A stretch of DNA of 11,275 nt from Dysgonamonadaceae bacterium (GCA_031276105.1 JAISNS010000195.1:1-11275); one strand, 5' to 3'. Positions 1 through 7,106 are shown, counted from the stretch's first letter. The notes: generated by a model not told the origin, from the sequence alone. Numbers and translations: made by a program.

Positions 1-46
1 CGGCGACCAGGTCGAGAAAAGATTCGGAAAGTTTTTCGTTGAACAT
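1..46 (-). CDS. 5' fragment of a leftward gene, product unknown
   Basis: Read on the minus strand, an ATG at 46-44 opens a frame that stays open to the window edge and gives MFNEKLSESFLDLVA. An AAGGA motif lies just upstream of the ATG (about 3 nt away) on that strand, and a Bacteroidota-type -7 box sits at 95-88, both consistent with a real start. Only 15 residues are visible, so no family can be named. The gene is transcribed divergently from korA. The main risk is that this is a chance open frame; the promoter-like box and start context make a real gene more likely. Confidence 0.5.
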   Translation of the reverse strand, partial: MFNEKLSESFLDLVA

Positions 47-87
47 AAATCCTTGTTTTGCTTTTTACATGCTTAATTAAAACGGGG

Positions 88-95
88 CAAATTTA
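88..95 (-). promoter_or_regulatory. Candidate -7 box for the leftward gene
   Basis: The minus strand reads TAAATTTG from 95 to 88, an exact match to the Bacteroidota -7 consensus TAnnTTTG. It would place the transcript start near 81 and leave a leader of about 35 nt before the ATG at 46. I see no good TTTG-type -33 box at the right distance, so this rests on the -7 element alone. Confidence 0.35.
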
Positions 96-144
96 CGCCA
101 TTTTTTTGTAACTTCGGGCGAAAACTTTTTTTCATATCATACGC

Positions 145-175
145 TTGGAAATCTTAACATTTTCACGTAAATTTG
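145..175 (+). promoter_or_regulatory. Candidate korA promoter (-33 / -7 boxes)
   Basis: TTG at 145-147 and TAAATTTG at 168-175 match the two boxes of the Bacteroidota primary sigma factor promoter (TTTG and TAnnTTTG) with a 20-nt spacer, the expected distance. The transcript would start near 182, giving a leader of about 45 nt before the korA ATG at 227. A second exact -7 match, TACATTTG, lies at 187-194 but lacks a clear -33 partner; it could be a weaker tandem start. There is no Shine-Dalgarno sequence; the leader is AT-rich, as is common in this phylum. Confidence 0.55.
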
Positions 176-226
176 TCCGCTGATTATACATTTGATACAA
201 TAATATATACAACATAATTAAACACT

Positions 227-2080
227 ATGACAGAAGCTACTAAAGTCAAAGAAATAGAAAAGGTTGTTATCCGTTTTTCCGGCGATTCGGGCGACGGAAT
301 GCAATTAGCCGGCACTCTTTTCTCCAATCTTTCAGCAGAATTAGGCAACGAAATCATCACATTTCCCGATTATCCGGCCGAGATACGCGCTCCGCATGGA
401 ACATTGAGCGGCGTTTCGGGATTTCAAATGCAATTAGGCGCCAAAAACGTATTTACTCCGGGCGACAAAGCCGATGTGTTAATCGCGATGAATCCGGCGG
501 CATTGAAAGTCAATGCACAGTTCCTGAAACCGGATTCGGTTGTCATCATCGACGCCGATTCTTTCCAAAAAAGCGATCTGGAAAAAGCTTTTTTCACCAC
601 CGACAATCCTTTCGAAGAATTAGGACTTCATTCGGTGCAAGTGGTAGCCGCTTCGATTACGCAAATGTGTAAAAGTTGTTTGGAAGGAATTTCCGACAAT
701 AAACAGGCGCTTCGTAGCCGGAACATCTTCGCTTTGGGACTGATTTGCTGGTTGTTTAACCGTCCTTTGAGCATTGTTGAAAAGCTACTCACCGAAAAGT
801 TCAAAAAGAAACCGGAAGTCTTGAAAGCCAACCTGTCGGTATTGCAAGCCGGCTTCAATTACGGACATAACATACACGCCTCCGTTTCGACTTACCGAAT
901 CGAAACCACTTCGCATAAAAAAGGTTTTTATACCGACGTAAACGGAAATAAAGCAACTGCTTACGGCCTGATTGCCGCAGCTGAAAAAGCCGGATTGCAA
1001 CTGTTTCTCGGTTCGTATCCTATTACTCCGGCAACCGACATCATGCAGGAACTCGCTATTCACAAAGAATTAGGCGTCAAAGTCATGCAAACGGAAGACG
1101 AAATTGCCGGTATTTGCACGGCTATCGGCGCTTCTTTTGCCGGAAACTTGGCCGCAACAAGCACTTCCGGCCCGGGATTAGCCCTGAAAAGTGAAGCTAT
1201 CGGATTGGCCGTAATGGCCGAAATCCCTTTGGTAGTCATCGACGTACAACGCGCCGGCCCTTCGACCGGAATGCCTACCAAAAGCGAACAAACCGACTTG
1301 AATCAAGCGCTTTACGGAAGAAACGGCGAAAGTCCGGCGGTAATCATTGCCGCTCTTTCGCCGACCGACTGTTTTGATTCGGCTTTTTGGGCTTCTAAAA
1401 TCGCGCTGGAACATCTGACGCCGGTTATTTTGTTGACCGACGGATATATCGCCAATGGCTCCTCGGCCTGGCGTATTCCCGATTTGGAAGAATATCCCGA
1501 AATAAAACCCCCTTATGTGAGCGATGAAATAAGAGAAGGATGGACGCCTTTTTTGCGAAACGCGGAAACCGGCGTTCGTTACTGGGCGATTCCCGGAACA
1601 GAGGGTTTTATGCACCGCATCGGCGGATTGGAAAAAGATTACGCACAGAGCGTCATATCGACCGACCCCGACAATCACCAAAAAATGGTGCAGGCGCGCC
1701 AATCCAAAATAGATAAAATAGCGGACGATCTTCCGCTTCAGGAAGTCTTGGGCGATGAAGACGCCGAAACGCTGGTTGTCGGTTGGGGAGGCACTTACGG
1801 CCATTTATCCGAAGCGGTTGAAAAAGTCAGGGAGCAAAAGAAGAAAGTAGCTTTTACGCACTTCCGTTACATCAACCCCCTGCCCAAAAATACGGAAACC
1901 ATATTGCGCAAATACAAAAAAGTGTTGATCATTGAGCAGAATTTAGGCCAGTTTGCCGGCTACCTGCGTTCTAAAATCGGCGGTTTCAATCCCAGCCAAT
2001 TCAACCGGGTGAAAGGACAACCCTTTATCGTTGCCCGCTTGGTAGAAGAAATCGAAAAACTTATCTCCAATAACTCATAA
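227..2080 (+). CDS. korA: 2-oxoglutarate:ferredoxin oxidoreductase, fused gamma-alpha subunit
   Basis: Large subunit of the enzyme that converts 2-oxoglutarate, CoA and oxidised ferredoxin to succinyl-CoA, CO2 and reduced ferredoxin, in the cytoplasm. In anaerobes this replaces the 2-oxoglutarate dehydrogenase complex or runs in reverse as a carboxylase. The N-terminal part (about residues 12-200) is the gamma domain, opening with GDSGDGMQLAG (19-29). The alpha (pyrimidine-binding) part begins near 240 and carries GSYPITP (262-268), TSTSGPG (311-317) and GPSTGMPT (from 344). The C-terminal part (about 510-617) is the transketolase-C-like domain. The length of 617 aa fits the fused gamma-alpha type. 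korB follows after 32 nt. No ferredoxin-like subunit is encoded nearby, so a separate ferredoxin is expected. Preference for 2-oxoglutarate over other 2-oxoacids is inferred from overall similarity and is not proved by one motif. Confidence 0.93.
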   Translation: MTEATKVKEIEKVVIRFSGDSGDGMQLAGTLFSNLSAELGNEIITFPDYPAEIRAPHGTLSGVSGFQMQLGAKNVFTPGDKADVLIAMNPAALKVNAQFLKPDSVVIIDADSFQKSDLEKAFFTTDNPFEELGLHSVQVVAASITQMCKSCLEGISDNKQALRSRNIFALGLICWLFNRPLSIVEKLLTEKFKKKPEVLKANLSVLQAGFNYGHNIHASVSTYRIETTSHKKGFYTDVNGNKATAYGLIAAAEKAGLQLFLGSYPITPATDIMQELAIHKELGVKVMQTEDEIAGICTAIGASFAGNLAATSTSGPGLALKSEAIGLAVMAEIPLVVIDVQRAGPSTGMPTKSEQTDLNQALYGRNGESPAVIIAALSPTDCFDSAFWASKIALEHLTPVILLTDGYIANGSSAWRIPDLEEYPEIKPPYVSDEIREGWTPFLRNAETGVRYWAIPGTEGFMHRIGGLEKDYAQSVISTDPDNHQKMVQARQSKIDKIADDLPLQEVLGDEDAETLVVGWGGTYGHLSEAVEKVREQKKKVAFTHFRYINPLPKNTETILRKYKKVLIIEQNLGQFAGYLRSKIGGFNPSQFNRVKGQPFIVARLVEEIEKLISNNS

Positions 2081-2113
2081 CTTATAACTCATAATTCATA
2101 ACTTATAATATTA
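2072..2113 (+). repeat. Heptanucleotide tandem repeat, consensus AACTYAT
   Basis: Five consecutive 7-nt units fit AACTYAT: AACTCAT, AACTTAT, AACTCAT, AATTCAT (one change) and AACTTAT, followed by a degenerate AATATTA that runs into the korB ATG at 2113. The first unit lies inside korA and, with the second, forms its TAA stop (2078-2080). The array fills the whole korA-korB gap, so korB has no ribosome binding site other than AT-rich repeat sequence. A change in unit number would alter only the spacer and not either reading frame. Confidence 0.75.
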
Positions 2114-3132
2114 TGTCATTCAATCCAATCACTTATCAAGCCAAAGATTACAAGAGCGCTCAATTAGTGCGCTGGTGTCCCGGATGTGGCGATTACGGGC
2201 TATTAACAAGTTTACATAAGGCAATGGCCGAATGGGGAGTTGCGCCACACAATACCGTTGTTATTTCCGGCATCGGATGTTCTTCCCGTTTGCCCTATTA
2301 TATGAATACCTACGGCTTCCATACCATTCACGGACGCGGTGCGGCGATTGCTACCGGCGTCAAGGTTGCCAATCCTCACTTATCCGTCTGGTTAGCTACC
2401 GGCGACGGCGATTGCTTAGCCATTGGCGGCAATCATTTCATTCACGCCGTAAGACGCAACGTGGACATCAATATCTTGTTGATGAACAATAAAATATATG
2501 GCCTTACAAAAGGACAGTATTCACCCACTTCCGATCGGGGATTCGTTTCCAAATCTTCCCCTTTCGGAACGGTCGAAGACCCATTCCGACCGGCAGAATT
2601 GGCAATCGGCGCACGAGGACGTTTCTTTGCCCGCACCATTGATATGGATATTAAAAATTCGCCGGAGATTCTTCAGGCCGCCGCCAAACACAAAGGCGCT
2701 TCAGTGGTCGAAGTCCTGTTGAATTGCGTAATTTTCAACGATGGAGTTCATGATAGCATTGTCGCCCGTGAATATCGCCGGGACAAAACTATTTTCCTCC
2801 GTCACGGGGAAAAAATGATTTTCGGAAATGACAATAATAAAGGAATTGTTCAAAACGGATTCGACCTGAAAGCAGTGACTGTCGGTGAAAACGGTTATAC
2901 CTTAGACGATGTTTTGGTGCACGACATGACTTTGCCCGACCCTGCGTTACACTTGAAACTGGCGCTGATGGACGGCAACGAACTGCCTGTCGCTTTAGGC
3001 ATTATCCGCGACGTAGAAGCTCCCGTATATGATGAAGAGATGGAAAAACAAATCGAAAGTGTACGGGCTAAAAAACCGGCGCGAACACTCAAAGAATTTC
3101 TGATGACCGGCGATATTTGGGAAGTAAAATGA
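2113..3132 (+). CDS. korB: 2-oxoglutarate:ferredoxin oxidoreductase, beta subunit
   Basis: Thiamine-diphosphate-binding subunit that partners the fused gamma-alpha subunit encoded just upstream. The TPP/Mg motif runs from G97-D98-G99 to N125-N126, the usual 30-residue spacing. Cys22 and Cys25 (CPGCG), Cys56 (GIGC) and Cys205 (LLNC) are in the positions of the four ligands of the single [4Fe-4S] cluster of this subunit type. At 339 aa it has the length of the short OGOR/KorB subunits and lacks an appended 2x[4Fe-4S] ferredoxin domain. Its TGA stop overlaps the coaBC start as ATGA, suggesting translational coupling. Start choice: ATG at 2113 is followed directly by conserved-looking N-terminal sequence. 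Confidence 0.93.
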   Translation: MSFNPITYQAKDYKSAQLVRWCPGCGDYGLLTSLHKAMAEWGVAPHNTVVISGIGCSSRLPYYMNTYGFHTIHGRGAAIATGVKVANPHLSVWLATGDGDCLAIGGNHFIHAVRRNVDINILLMNNKIYGLTKGQYSPTSDRGFVSKSSPFGTVEDPFRPAELAIGARGRFFARTIDMDIKNSPEILQAAAKHKGASVVEVLLNCVIFNDGVHDSIVAREYRRDKTIFLRHGEKMIFGNDNNKGIVQNGFDLKAVTVGENGYTLDDVLVHDMTLPDPALHLKLALMDGNELPVALGIIRDVEAPVYDEEMEKQIESVRAKKPARTLKEFLMTGDIWEVK

Positions 3133-4346
3133 CGTTGTTGGGAAAAAAAATCGTATTAGGCATCACCGGAAGCATTGCGGCTTACAAAGCGGCTTACCTG
3201 TGCCGCGCCTTGATAAAAAAGGGCGCCGAGGTACAAGTCGTGATTACGCCTGCGGGAAAAGAATTTATCACACCCGTCACGTTATCGGCCTTAACGCGCA
3301 AACCGGTAGTCAGCGATTTTTTTACAGCCAACGACGGTACTTGGCACAGTCATGTCGATTTAGGCTTATGGGCCGACGCAATGCTTATTGCCCCGGCTAC
3401 GGCTGCAACCGTCGGCAAAATGGCCAATGGAATTGCCGACAACATGCTTATTACGACTTACCTGTCGATGAAAGCGCCGGTATTTATCGCTCCGGCAATG
3501 GATTTGGATATGTATGCCCATCCTTCGACACAGGCCAATCTGGACAAATTGAAAGCGTATGGCAACCGGATTATCGAACCGGCCACCGGCTTTTTGGCAA
3601 GCGCATTGGAAGGCAAAGGGCGAATGGAAGAACCCGATAGGATTGTCGAGCAAATGGAAGCGTTTTTTGAGAATCAAAACCAATGGGCTAAAAAAAAAAT
3701 CCTGATAACCGCAGGGCCAACGTATGAAAAACTGGATCCGGTACGTTATATAAGTAATTATTCTTCCGGGAAAATGGGATTTGCCTTAGCGGAAGTTTGT
3801 GCGGAAAGAGGTGCGGATGTTACCTTGATAAGCGGCCCGGTGCAATTGAAAACGCACCATCCCCGTATCCATCGGATAGATGTGGAGTCGGCCGCAGAGA
3901 TGCACAAGGCGGTATCGGTTTATTTTCCGGAAACAGATGCAGCCATTTTATGCGCTGCCGTGGCGGATTACAGGCCGGCGTCGTTTTCCGAAAGCAAATT
4001 GAAACGCAAAGACAATGAAACAATGGTTTTGGACTTGGTTGCCAATCCGGATATAGCGGCCGGTTTAGGCAAAATGAAAAAAGAAAATCAAGTCTTGTGC
4101 GGTTTTGCGTTGGAAACCGAAAATGAATTTTCCAATGCGGAAGGAAAATTAAGAAAGAAAAACTTGGATTTCATTGTTTTGAACTCCTTAAGAGACCAAG
4201 GAGCCGGTTTTCAATCGGATACGAACAAAATAAGTATCATCGCCGCCGATGGAGAAAAAGCGGATTTTCCAATGAAATCGAAAAAAGAAGTGGCAGCGGA
4301 TATTGTAGATTTTTTATTTCATCATTTTGTGTCATCCCGCGCTTGA
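3129..4346 (+). CDS. coaBC: Bifunctional phosphopantothenoylcysteine decarboxylase / phosphopantothenate-cysteine ligase
   Basis: Catalyses two CoA biosynthesis steps: CTP-dependent coupling of cysteine to 4'-phosphopantothenate (CoaB) and FMN-dependent decarboxylation to 4'-phosphopantetheine (CoaC). I start it at ATG 3129, overlapping the korB stop (ATGA), instead of the in-frame TTG at 3117; this gives 405 aa and an N-terminus MTLLGKKIVLGITGS that fits the family. CoaC is residues 1-190, with catalytic His75 (HSHVDLG). In the usual PxMNxxMW motif the Asn is Asp125 (PAMDLDMY), and the flap Cys is Ser158 (ASALEGKGRM); both numbers coincide with E. coli CoaBC. CoaB is 191-405, with ITAGPT, ISNYSSGKMG including Asn210, AAVADYRPA and the lysines of SKLK. 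The final codons and stop fall in a repeat element, and an A10 run marks the domain junction. Confidence 0.94.
   Translation: MTLLGKKIVLGITGSIAAYKAAYLCRALIKKGAEVQVVITPAGKEFITPVTLSALTRKPVVSDFFTANDGTWHSHVDLGLWADAMLIAPATAATVGKMANGIADNMLITTYLSMKAPVFIAPAMDLDMYAHPSTQANLDKLKAYGNRIIEPATGFLASALEGKGRMEEPDRIVEQMEAFFENQNQWAKKKILITAGPTYEKLDPVRYISNYSSGKMGFALAEVCAERGADVTLISGPVQLKTHHPRIHRIDVESAAEMHKAVSVYFPETDAAILCAAVADYRPASFSESKLKRKDNETMVLDLVANPDIAAGLGKMKKENQVLCGFALETENEFSNAEGKLRKKNLDFIVLNSLRDQGAGFQSDTNKISIIAADGEKADFPMKSKKEVAADIVDFLFHHFVSSRA
3690..3699 (+). other. coaBC: A10 homopolymer at the CoaC/CoaB domain junction
   Basis: Ten consecutive A residues encode Lys188-Lys190 and the first base of Ile191, where the flavoprotein domain ends and the ligase domain (ILITAGPT) begins. 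Loss of one A puts a TGA two codons after the lysines; gain of one A reaches a TGA about ten codons on. Either slip would give a CoaC-only product of roughly 190-200 residues. That slippage actually happens here is inference; the run itself is plainly visible. Confidence 0.6.
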
Positions 4347-4431
4347 CGCGAGATCCCCTGAAAAGCACACAAGCCCCGTTTAGAGGATTGAAGGATAAAG
4401 AAGGGGATTGCGGGTCAAGCCCGCAATGACA
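4330..4431. repeat. REP/MITE-like pair of inverted palindromic repeats
   Basis: Two 30-nt arms, 4330-4359 and 4402-4431, are inverted copies of each other with 24 of 30 positions identical, separated by 42 nt. Both contain CTTGA/TCAAG as the loop of a smaller hairpin. The right arm has a perfect 8-bp stem (ATTGCGGG 4407-4414, CCCGCAAT 4420-4427, loop 4415-4419). The left arm has a 7-bp stem with one mismatch (4335-4341 with 4347-4353). The left arm includes the last codons and TGA of coaBC. The ends (TGTCAT / ATGACA) resemble the dispersed GTCAT..-type palindromes common in many bacterial genomes. No transposase or clear target duplication is seen. It may also act as an RNA hairpin between coaBC and the DUF4835 gene, but there is no T-tract to make a standard terminator. 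Confidence 0.7.
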
Positions 4432-4460
4432 ATAAAATTAGAAGGCAAATACATCGAATA

Positions 4461-5357
4461 ATGAATAGATTTATAAACATCATTTTTTTTCTTCTATTGT
4501 CTGCAACCGGGTTGCAGGCGCAGGAGTTGAATGCCAATGTTACCGTCAACAGCGACCGGATTCAGACGACAAACAAAAATATTTTCACCACTTTGGAGCG
4601 GGCATTGTCGCAATTTATCAATGGCCGTCAATGGAGTTCCGGCACTTTTTCCGCTACCGAAAAAATCGATTGTACCTTTTCCGTTACTATCCTGGAACAG
4701 GTTTCCGAATACAATTTCAAGGCGGAACTCTTTGTACAAGCCCGGCGTCCGGTGTATAATTCCTCCTATGTGACCACCATTTTCAACTGGCGCGACACCA
4801 AATTTGAGTTCGAATACATGGAAAATGCGCCTGTCGAAATGAATCAAACGGAAATAACCAGCAATCTGGTAGCCACCATCGCTTTTTATGCCAACTTGAT
4901 TTTGGCTATGGACTTCGACAGTTTTTCGTCGCTCGGCGGCGCCCTGTTTCTCCGGCAGGCGCAATCCATTGCTTCACAGGCGCAATCGTCGTCATGGAGC
5001 GGTTGGGCGGCTTTCGACGACAACCGGAGCAAAGCCGCCATCATCAATGTTTACCTCGACGAATCCATGAAACCTTACCGCGAACTTTGGTACACGTACC
5101 ATCGTAAAGGTTTGGACGAAATGGCGGCCAATCCGGACAGAGGCAGAATCACGATTCTGAACGGATTGCCGGTATTGAAAGAAATAAAAAAAGTTAGGGA
5201 TTCGGAAATTATCCTGCAAATGTTTGCCGACTGCAAATTGGACGAAACCGTTTCCATTGCCGGAAAAGCTTCTTCCGAAGAAAAAAAAGAAACCTCCGAT
5301 TTACTCCGAAGCCTTTTCCCAAGCATGAGTGACCGGATTGAACCGCTGAAAAATTAA
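4461..5357 (+). CDS. DUF4835 family exported protein (PorD-like)
   Basis: A 298-aa protein with a clear signal peptide: residues 1-20 have a short basic start, a hydrophobic stretch (FINIIFFLLLSATG) and likely cleavage near Ala20-Gln21 (LQAQ). The mature part begins ELNANVTVNS and has the family-typical features IFTTLERALSQFINGRQW (about 41-58), the FNWRDTKFEFEY region and a C-terminal helical segment. DUF4835 is found in Bacteroidota, commonly between coaBC and recN as here. Some public annotations name it a T9SS protein PorD; I recall this name but cannot verify it, so I give no symbol. It has no lipobox Cys and no visible catalytic motif, so it is expected in the periplasm or at the outer membrane. 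recN starts 5 nt after its stop, so the two are probably co-transcribed. Confidence 0.85.
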   Translation: MNRFINIIFFLLLSATGLQAQELNANVTVNSDRIQTTNKNIFTTLERALSQFINGRQWSSGTFSATEKIDCTFSVTILEQVSEYNFKAELFVQARRPVYNSSYVTTIFNWRDTKFEFEYMENAPVEMNQTEITSNLVATIAFYANLILAMDFDSFSSLGGALFLRQAQSIASQAQSSSWSGWAAFDDNRSKAAIINVYLDESMKPYRELWYTYHRKGLDEMAANPDRGRITILNGLPVLKEIKKVRDSEIILQMFADCKLDETVSIAGKASSEEKKETSDLLRSLFPSMSDRIEPLKN

Positions 5358-5362
5358 CTGTT

Positions 5363-7021
5363 ATGCTTCAGTCGTTAACAATACAAAATTATGCGCTTAT
5401 TTCCCAATTGGAAATAGATTTCCCTGCGGGATTCTCCGTCATTACCGGCGAAACAGGCGCCGGTAAATCCATCATACTGGGTGCGTTGGGATTGATTCTG
5501 GGACAAAGGGCGGATGCGAAATACATTCAACAAGGCAAAGAAAAATGTTTGATAGAAGGCGTTTTCGATATTTCTTCCTACCGGTTGGAGACATTCTTCC
5601 GGGAAAAAGACTGGGAATACGACCCCCAAACCTGTATTTTACGCCGGGAAATCTGGTCGTCGGGAAAATCGCGCGCTTTCATCAACGACAGTCCGGCCGG
5701 ATTGAACGATTTGAAAGAATTAGGCGCTTTCCTGATTGATATTCACTCGCAACACCAAAATTTGTTGCTGGCCGACAATCATTTCCAGTTACAGGTATTG
5801 GACGTATTGTCGCAAAACAAAGACCTGAAAAACGAATATCTTGCCGCTTACAAAGAATACACCGTTGCCGGAAAGAAACTGAAGGATTTGAAGGAAAAAA
5901 TCGCCGCGCAACGCACGGAAGAAGATTACGCCCGCTTTCAATTCAATCAATTGGATGAAGCCCGTTTGCAAGCCGGCGAACAAACATTGCTGGAACAGGA
6001 AGCGGAAATGCTTTCGCATGTAGAAGAAATAAAATCAGGACTTTACCGGATAGAACAACTCTTGTCGGCCGATGAAACCGGCATCGTTTCGTCCTTGAAA
6101 GACGCTTTGAATCAGGCGCAATCGTTGCAGAAAATATATACCGCTTCAGAAGAAATAACGGAGCGGCTTCAAACAGCCTACCTCGATTTAAAAGACCTGT
6201 ACCGGGAAGTCGCTTCCCGTCAGGAAATGTTGGAATTTAATCCCGAACGCTTGCAGGAAGTCAATACGCGCTTAGATTTGATCTATTCGTTACAACAGAA
6301 ACATCGCTTAACGTCGGTTGAAGAATTGATAACATTGCGCGACCGGCTGGACGAACAAATCCGCGAAATCGACAACTCCGGCGAAGAATTGGCTCAACTG
6401 GAAAAAATCAAAGCGGCAGCCTATGCCCAAGTATTACAATCGGCCGGAACGCTTTCGCAAGTGCGGCAGGAAGCCGCAAGGCAGTTAGAAAAACAATTAG
6501 TCGAAAAAGTTAGCCTTTTAGGAATGCCTCACATGCGGTTTACCGTTCGTTTATTGCAGAAAGAGCAGCCCGATTCGACCGGACAAGACGAGGTTGTTTA
6601 TTTATTTTCGGCCAATAAAAACGGCGAATTAAAACCGGTAGCACAAACCGCGTCGGGAGGTGAAATTTCCCGTTTGATGTTAGGCATTAAGGCGCTGATT
6701 GCCGGAGCAATGGCGCTTCCCGCTATCATTTTCGACGAAATCGACGTTGGCGTTTCGGGCGAAATAGCCGGTAAAATGGGCGACATCATGCGTCAAATGG
6801 GCAAGGAAATACAAGTGATAGCCATCAGTCACCTGCCGCAAATCGCGGCCAAAGGAGAATCGCAATTCTTTGTTTACAAGGAAGAAAACAATAACTTGAC
6901 GGAGTCGCATATCCGCCGCTTATCCAAAGAAGAACGGGTAAAAGAAATTGCGCAAATGTTGAGCGGCGCAAAATTGACGGACGCCGCCATCGAAAATGCC
7001 AAAGAATTGTTGAAAGAATAA
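5363..7021 (+). CDS. recN: DNA repair ATPase RecN (SMC-like)
   Basis: SMC-like ATPase that acts at DNA double-strand breaks together with RecA-dependent recombination, in the nucleoid. The N-terminal head has LTIQNYALI (5-13) and the Walker A motif GETGAGKS (29-36). The middle (roughly 150-370) is rich in Glu, Lys, Gln and Leu and forms the coiled-coil arms. The C-terminal head carries the ABC signature SGGE (431-434) and Walker B AIIFDEID (454-461), followed by AISHLPQIAAKG with the switch histidine. At 552 aa it has the normal family length and appears intact. It follows the DUF4835 gene by 5 nt. No SOS (LexA-type) box is recognisable upstream, and expression probably depends on the upstream operon. 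Confidence 0.95.
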   Translation: MLQSLTIQNYALISQLEIDFPAGFSVITGETGAGKSIILGALGLILGQRADAKYIQQGKEKCLIEGVFDISSYRLETFFREKDWEYDPQTCILRREIWSSGKSRAFINDSPAGLNDLKELGAFLIDIHSQHQNLLLADNHFQLQVLDVLSQNKDLKNEYLAAYKEYTVAGKKLKDLKEKIAAQRTEEDYARFQFNQLDEARLQAGEQTLLEQEAEMLSHVEEIKSGLYRIEQLLSADETGIVSSLKDALNQAQSLQKIYTASEEITERLQTAYLDLKDLYREVASRQEMLEFNPERLQEVNTRLDLIYSLQQKHRLTSVEELITLRDRLDEQIREIDNSGEELAQLEKIKAAAYAQVLQSAGTLSQVRQEAARQLEKQLVEKVSLLGMPHMRFTVRLLQKEQPDSTGQDEVVYLFSANKNGELKPVAQTASGGEISRLMLGIKALIAGAMALPAIIFDEIDVGVSGEIAGKMGDIMRQMGKEIQVIAISHLPQIAAKGESQFFVYKEENNNLTESHIRRLSKEERVKEIAQMLSGAKLTDAAIENAKELLKE

Positions 7022-7045
7022 GTTGAATATCAATATTGAATTTAC

Positions 7046-7080
7046 ATGCGGTGTTATCCGCGTTCCATTATTTTTTTTTT
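7046..7080 (+). terminator. Possible weak intrinsic terminator after recN
   Basis: A 6-bp stem (ATGCGG 7046-7051 with CCGCGT 7058-7063, one T-G wobble, loop of 6) is followed after a few bases by a T-rich run (7068-7080, ten Ts unbroken at the end). The stem is short and the gap to the Ts is 4-5 nt, so this is a weak candidate. It is in the right place to end the korA-recN transcript. Confidence 0.3.
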
Positions 7081-7093
7081 CAAATAAAGTTCT

Positions 7094-7101
7094 TATATTT
7101 G
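7094..7101 (+). promoter_or_regulatory. Candidate -7 box for the large T9SS cargo gene
   Basis: TATATTTG matches the Bacteroidota -7 consensus TAnnTTTG exactly. About 20 nt upstream there is only the T-run at 7071-7080, so the -33 element is poor (TTTT in place of TTTG). The transcript would start near 7108 and carry a leader of about 135 nt before the ATG at 7243. Confidence 0.45.
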
Positions 7102-7106
7102 CAGCC

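Noticed and set aside
1178..1804. 208-codon open frame on the minus strand inside korA
   Set aside because: It lies wholly antisense to a strongly conserved enzyme gene, its translation shows no family features, and such mirror frames arise from the codon use of the sense gene.
3117..3128. TTG at 3117 as the coaBC start
   Set aside because: The ATG at 3129 fits the family N-terminus, gives exact agreement with E. coli numbering at residues 75 and 210, and forms the usual ATGA overlap with korB.
4330..4431. CRISPR repeat-spacer pair
   Set aside because: Only two arms exist, they are inverted and not direct, and no cas gene is present.
4407..4440. Hairpin 4407-4427 as an intrinsic terminator of the korA-coaBC transcript
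   Set aside because: The stem is good but is followed by GACAATAAAATT and not a T-tract; it is better explained as one arm of the inverted repeat element.
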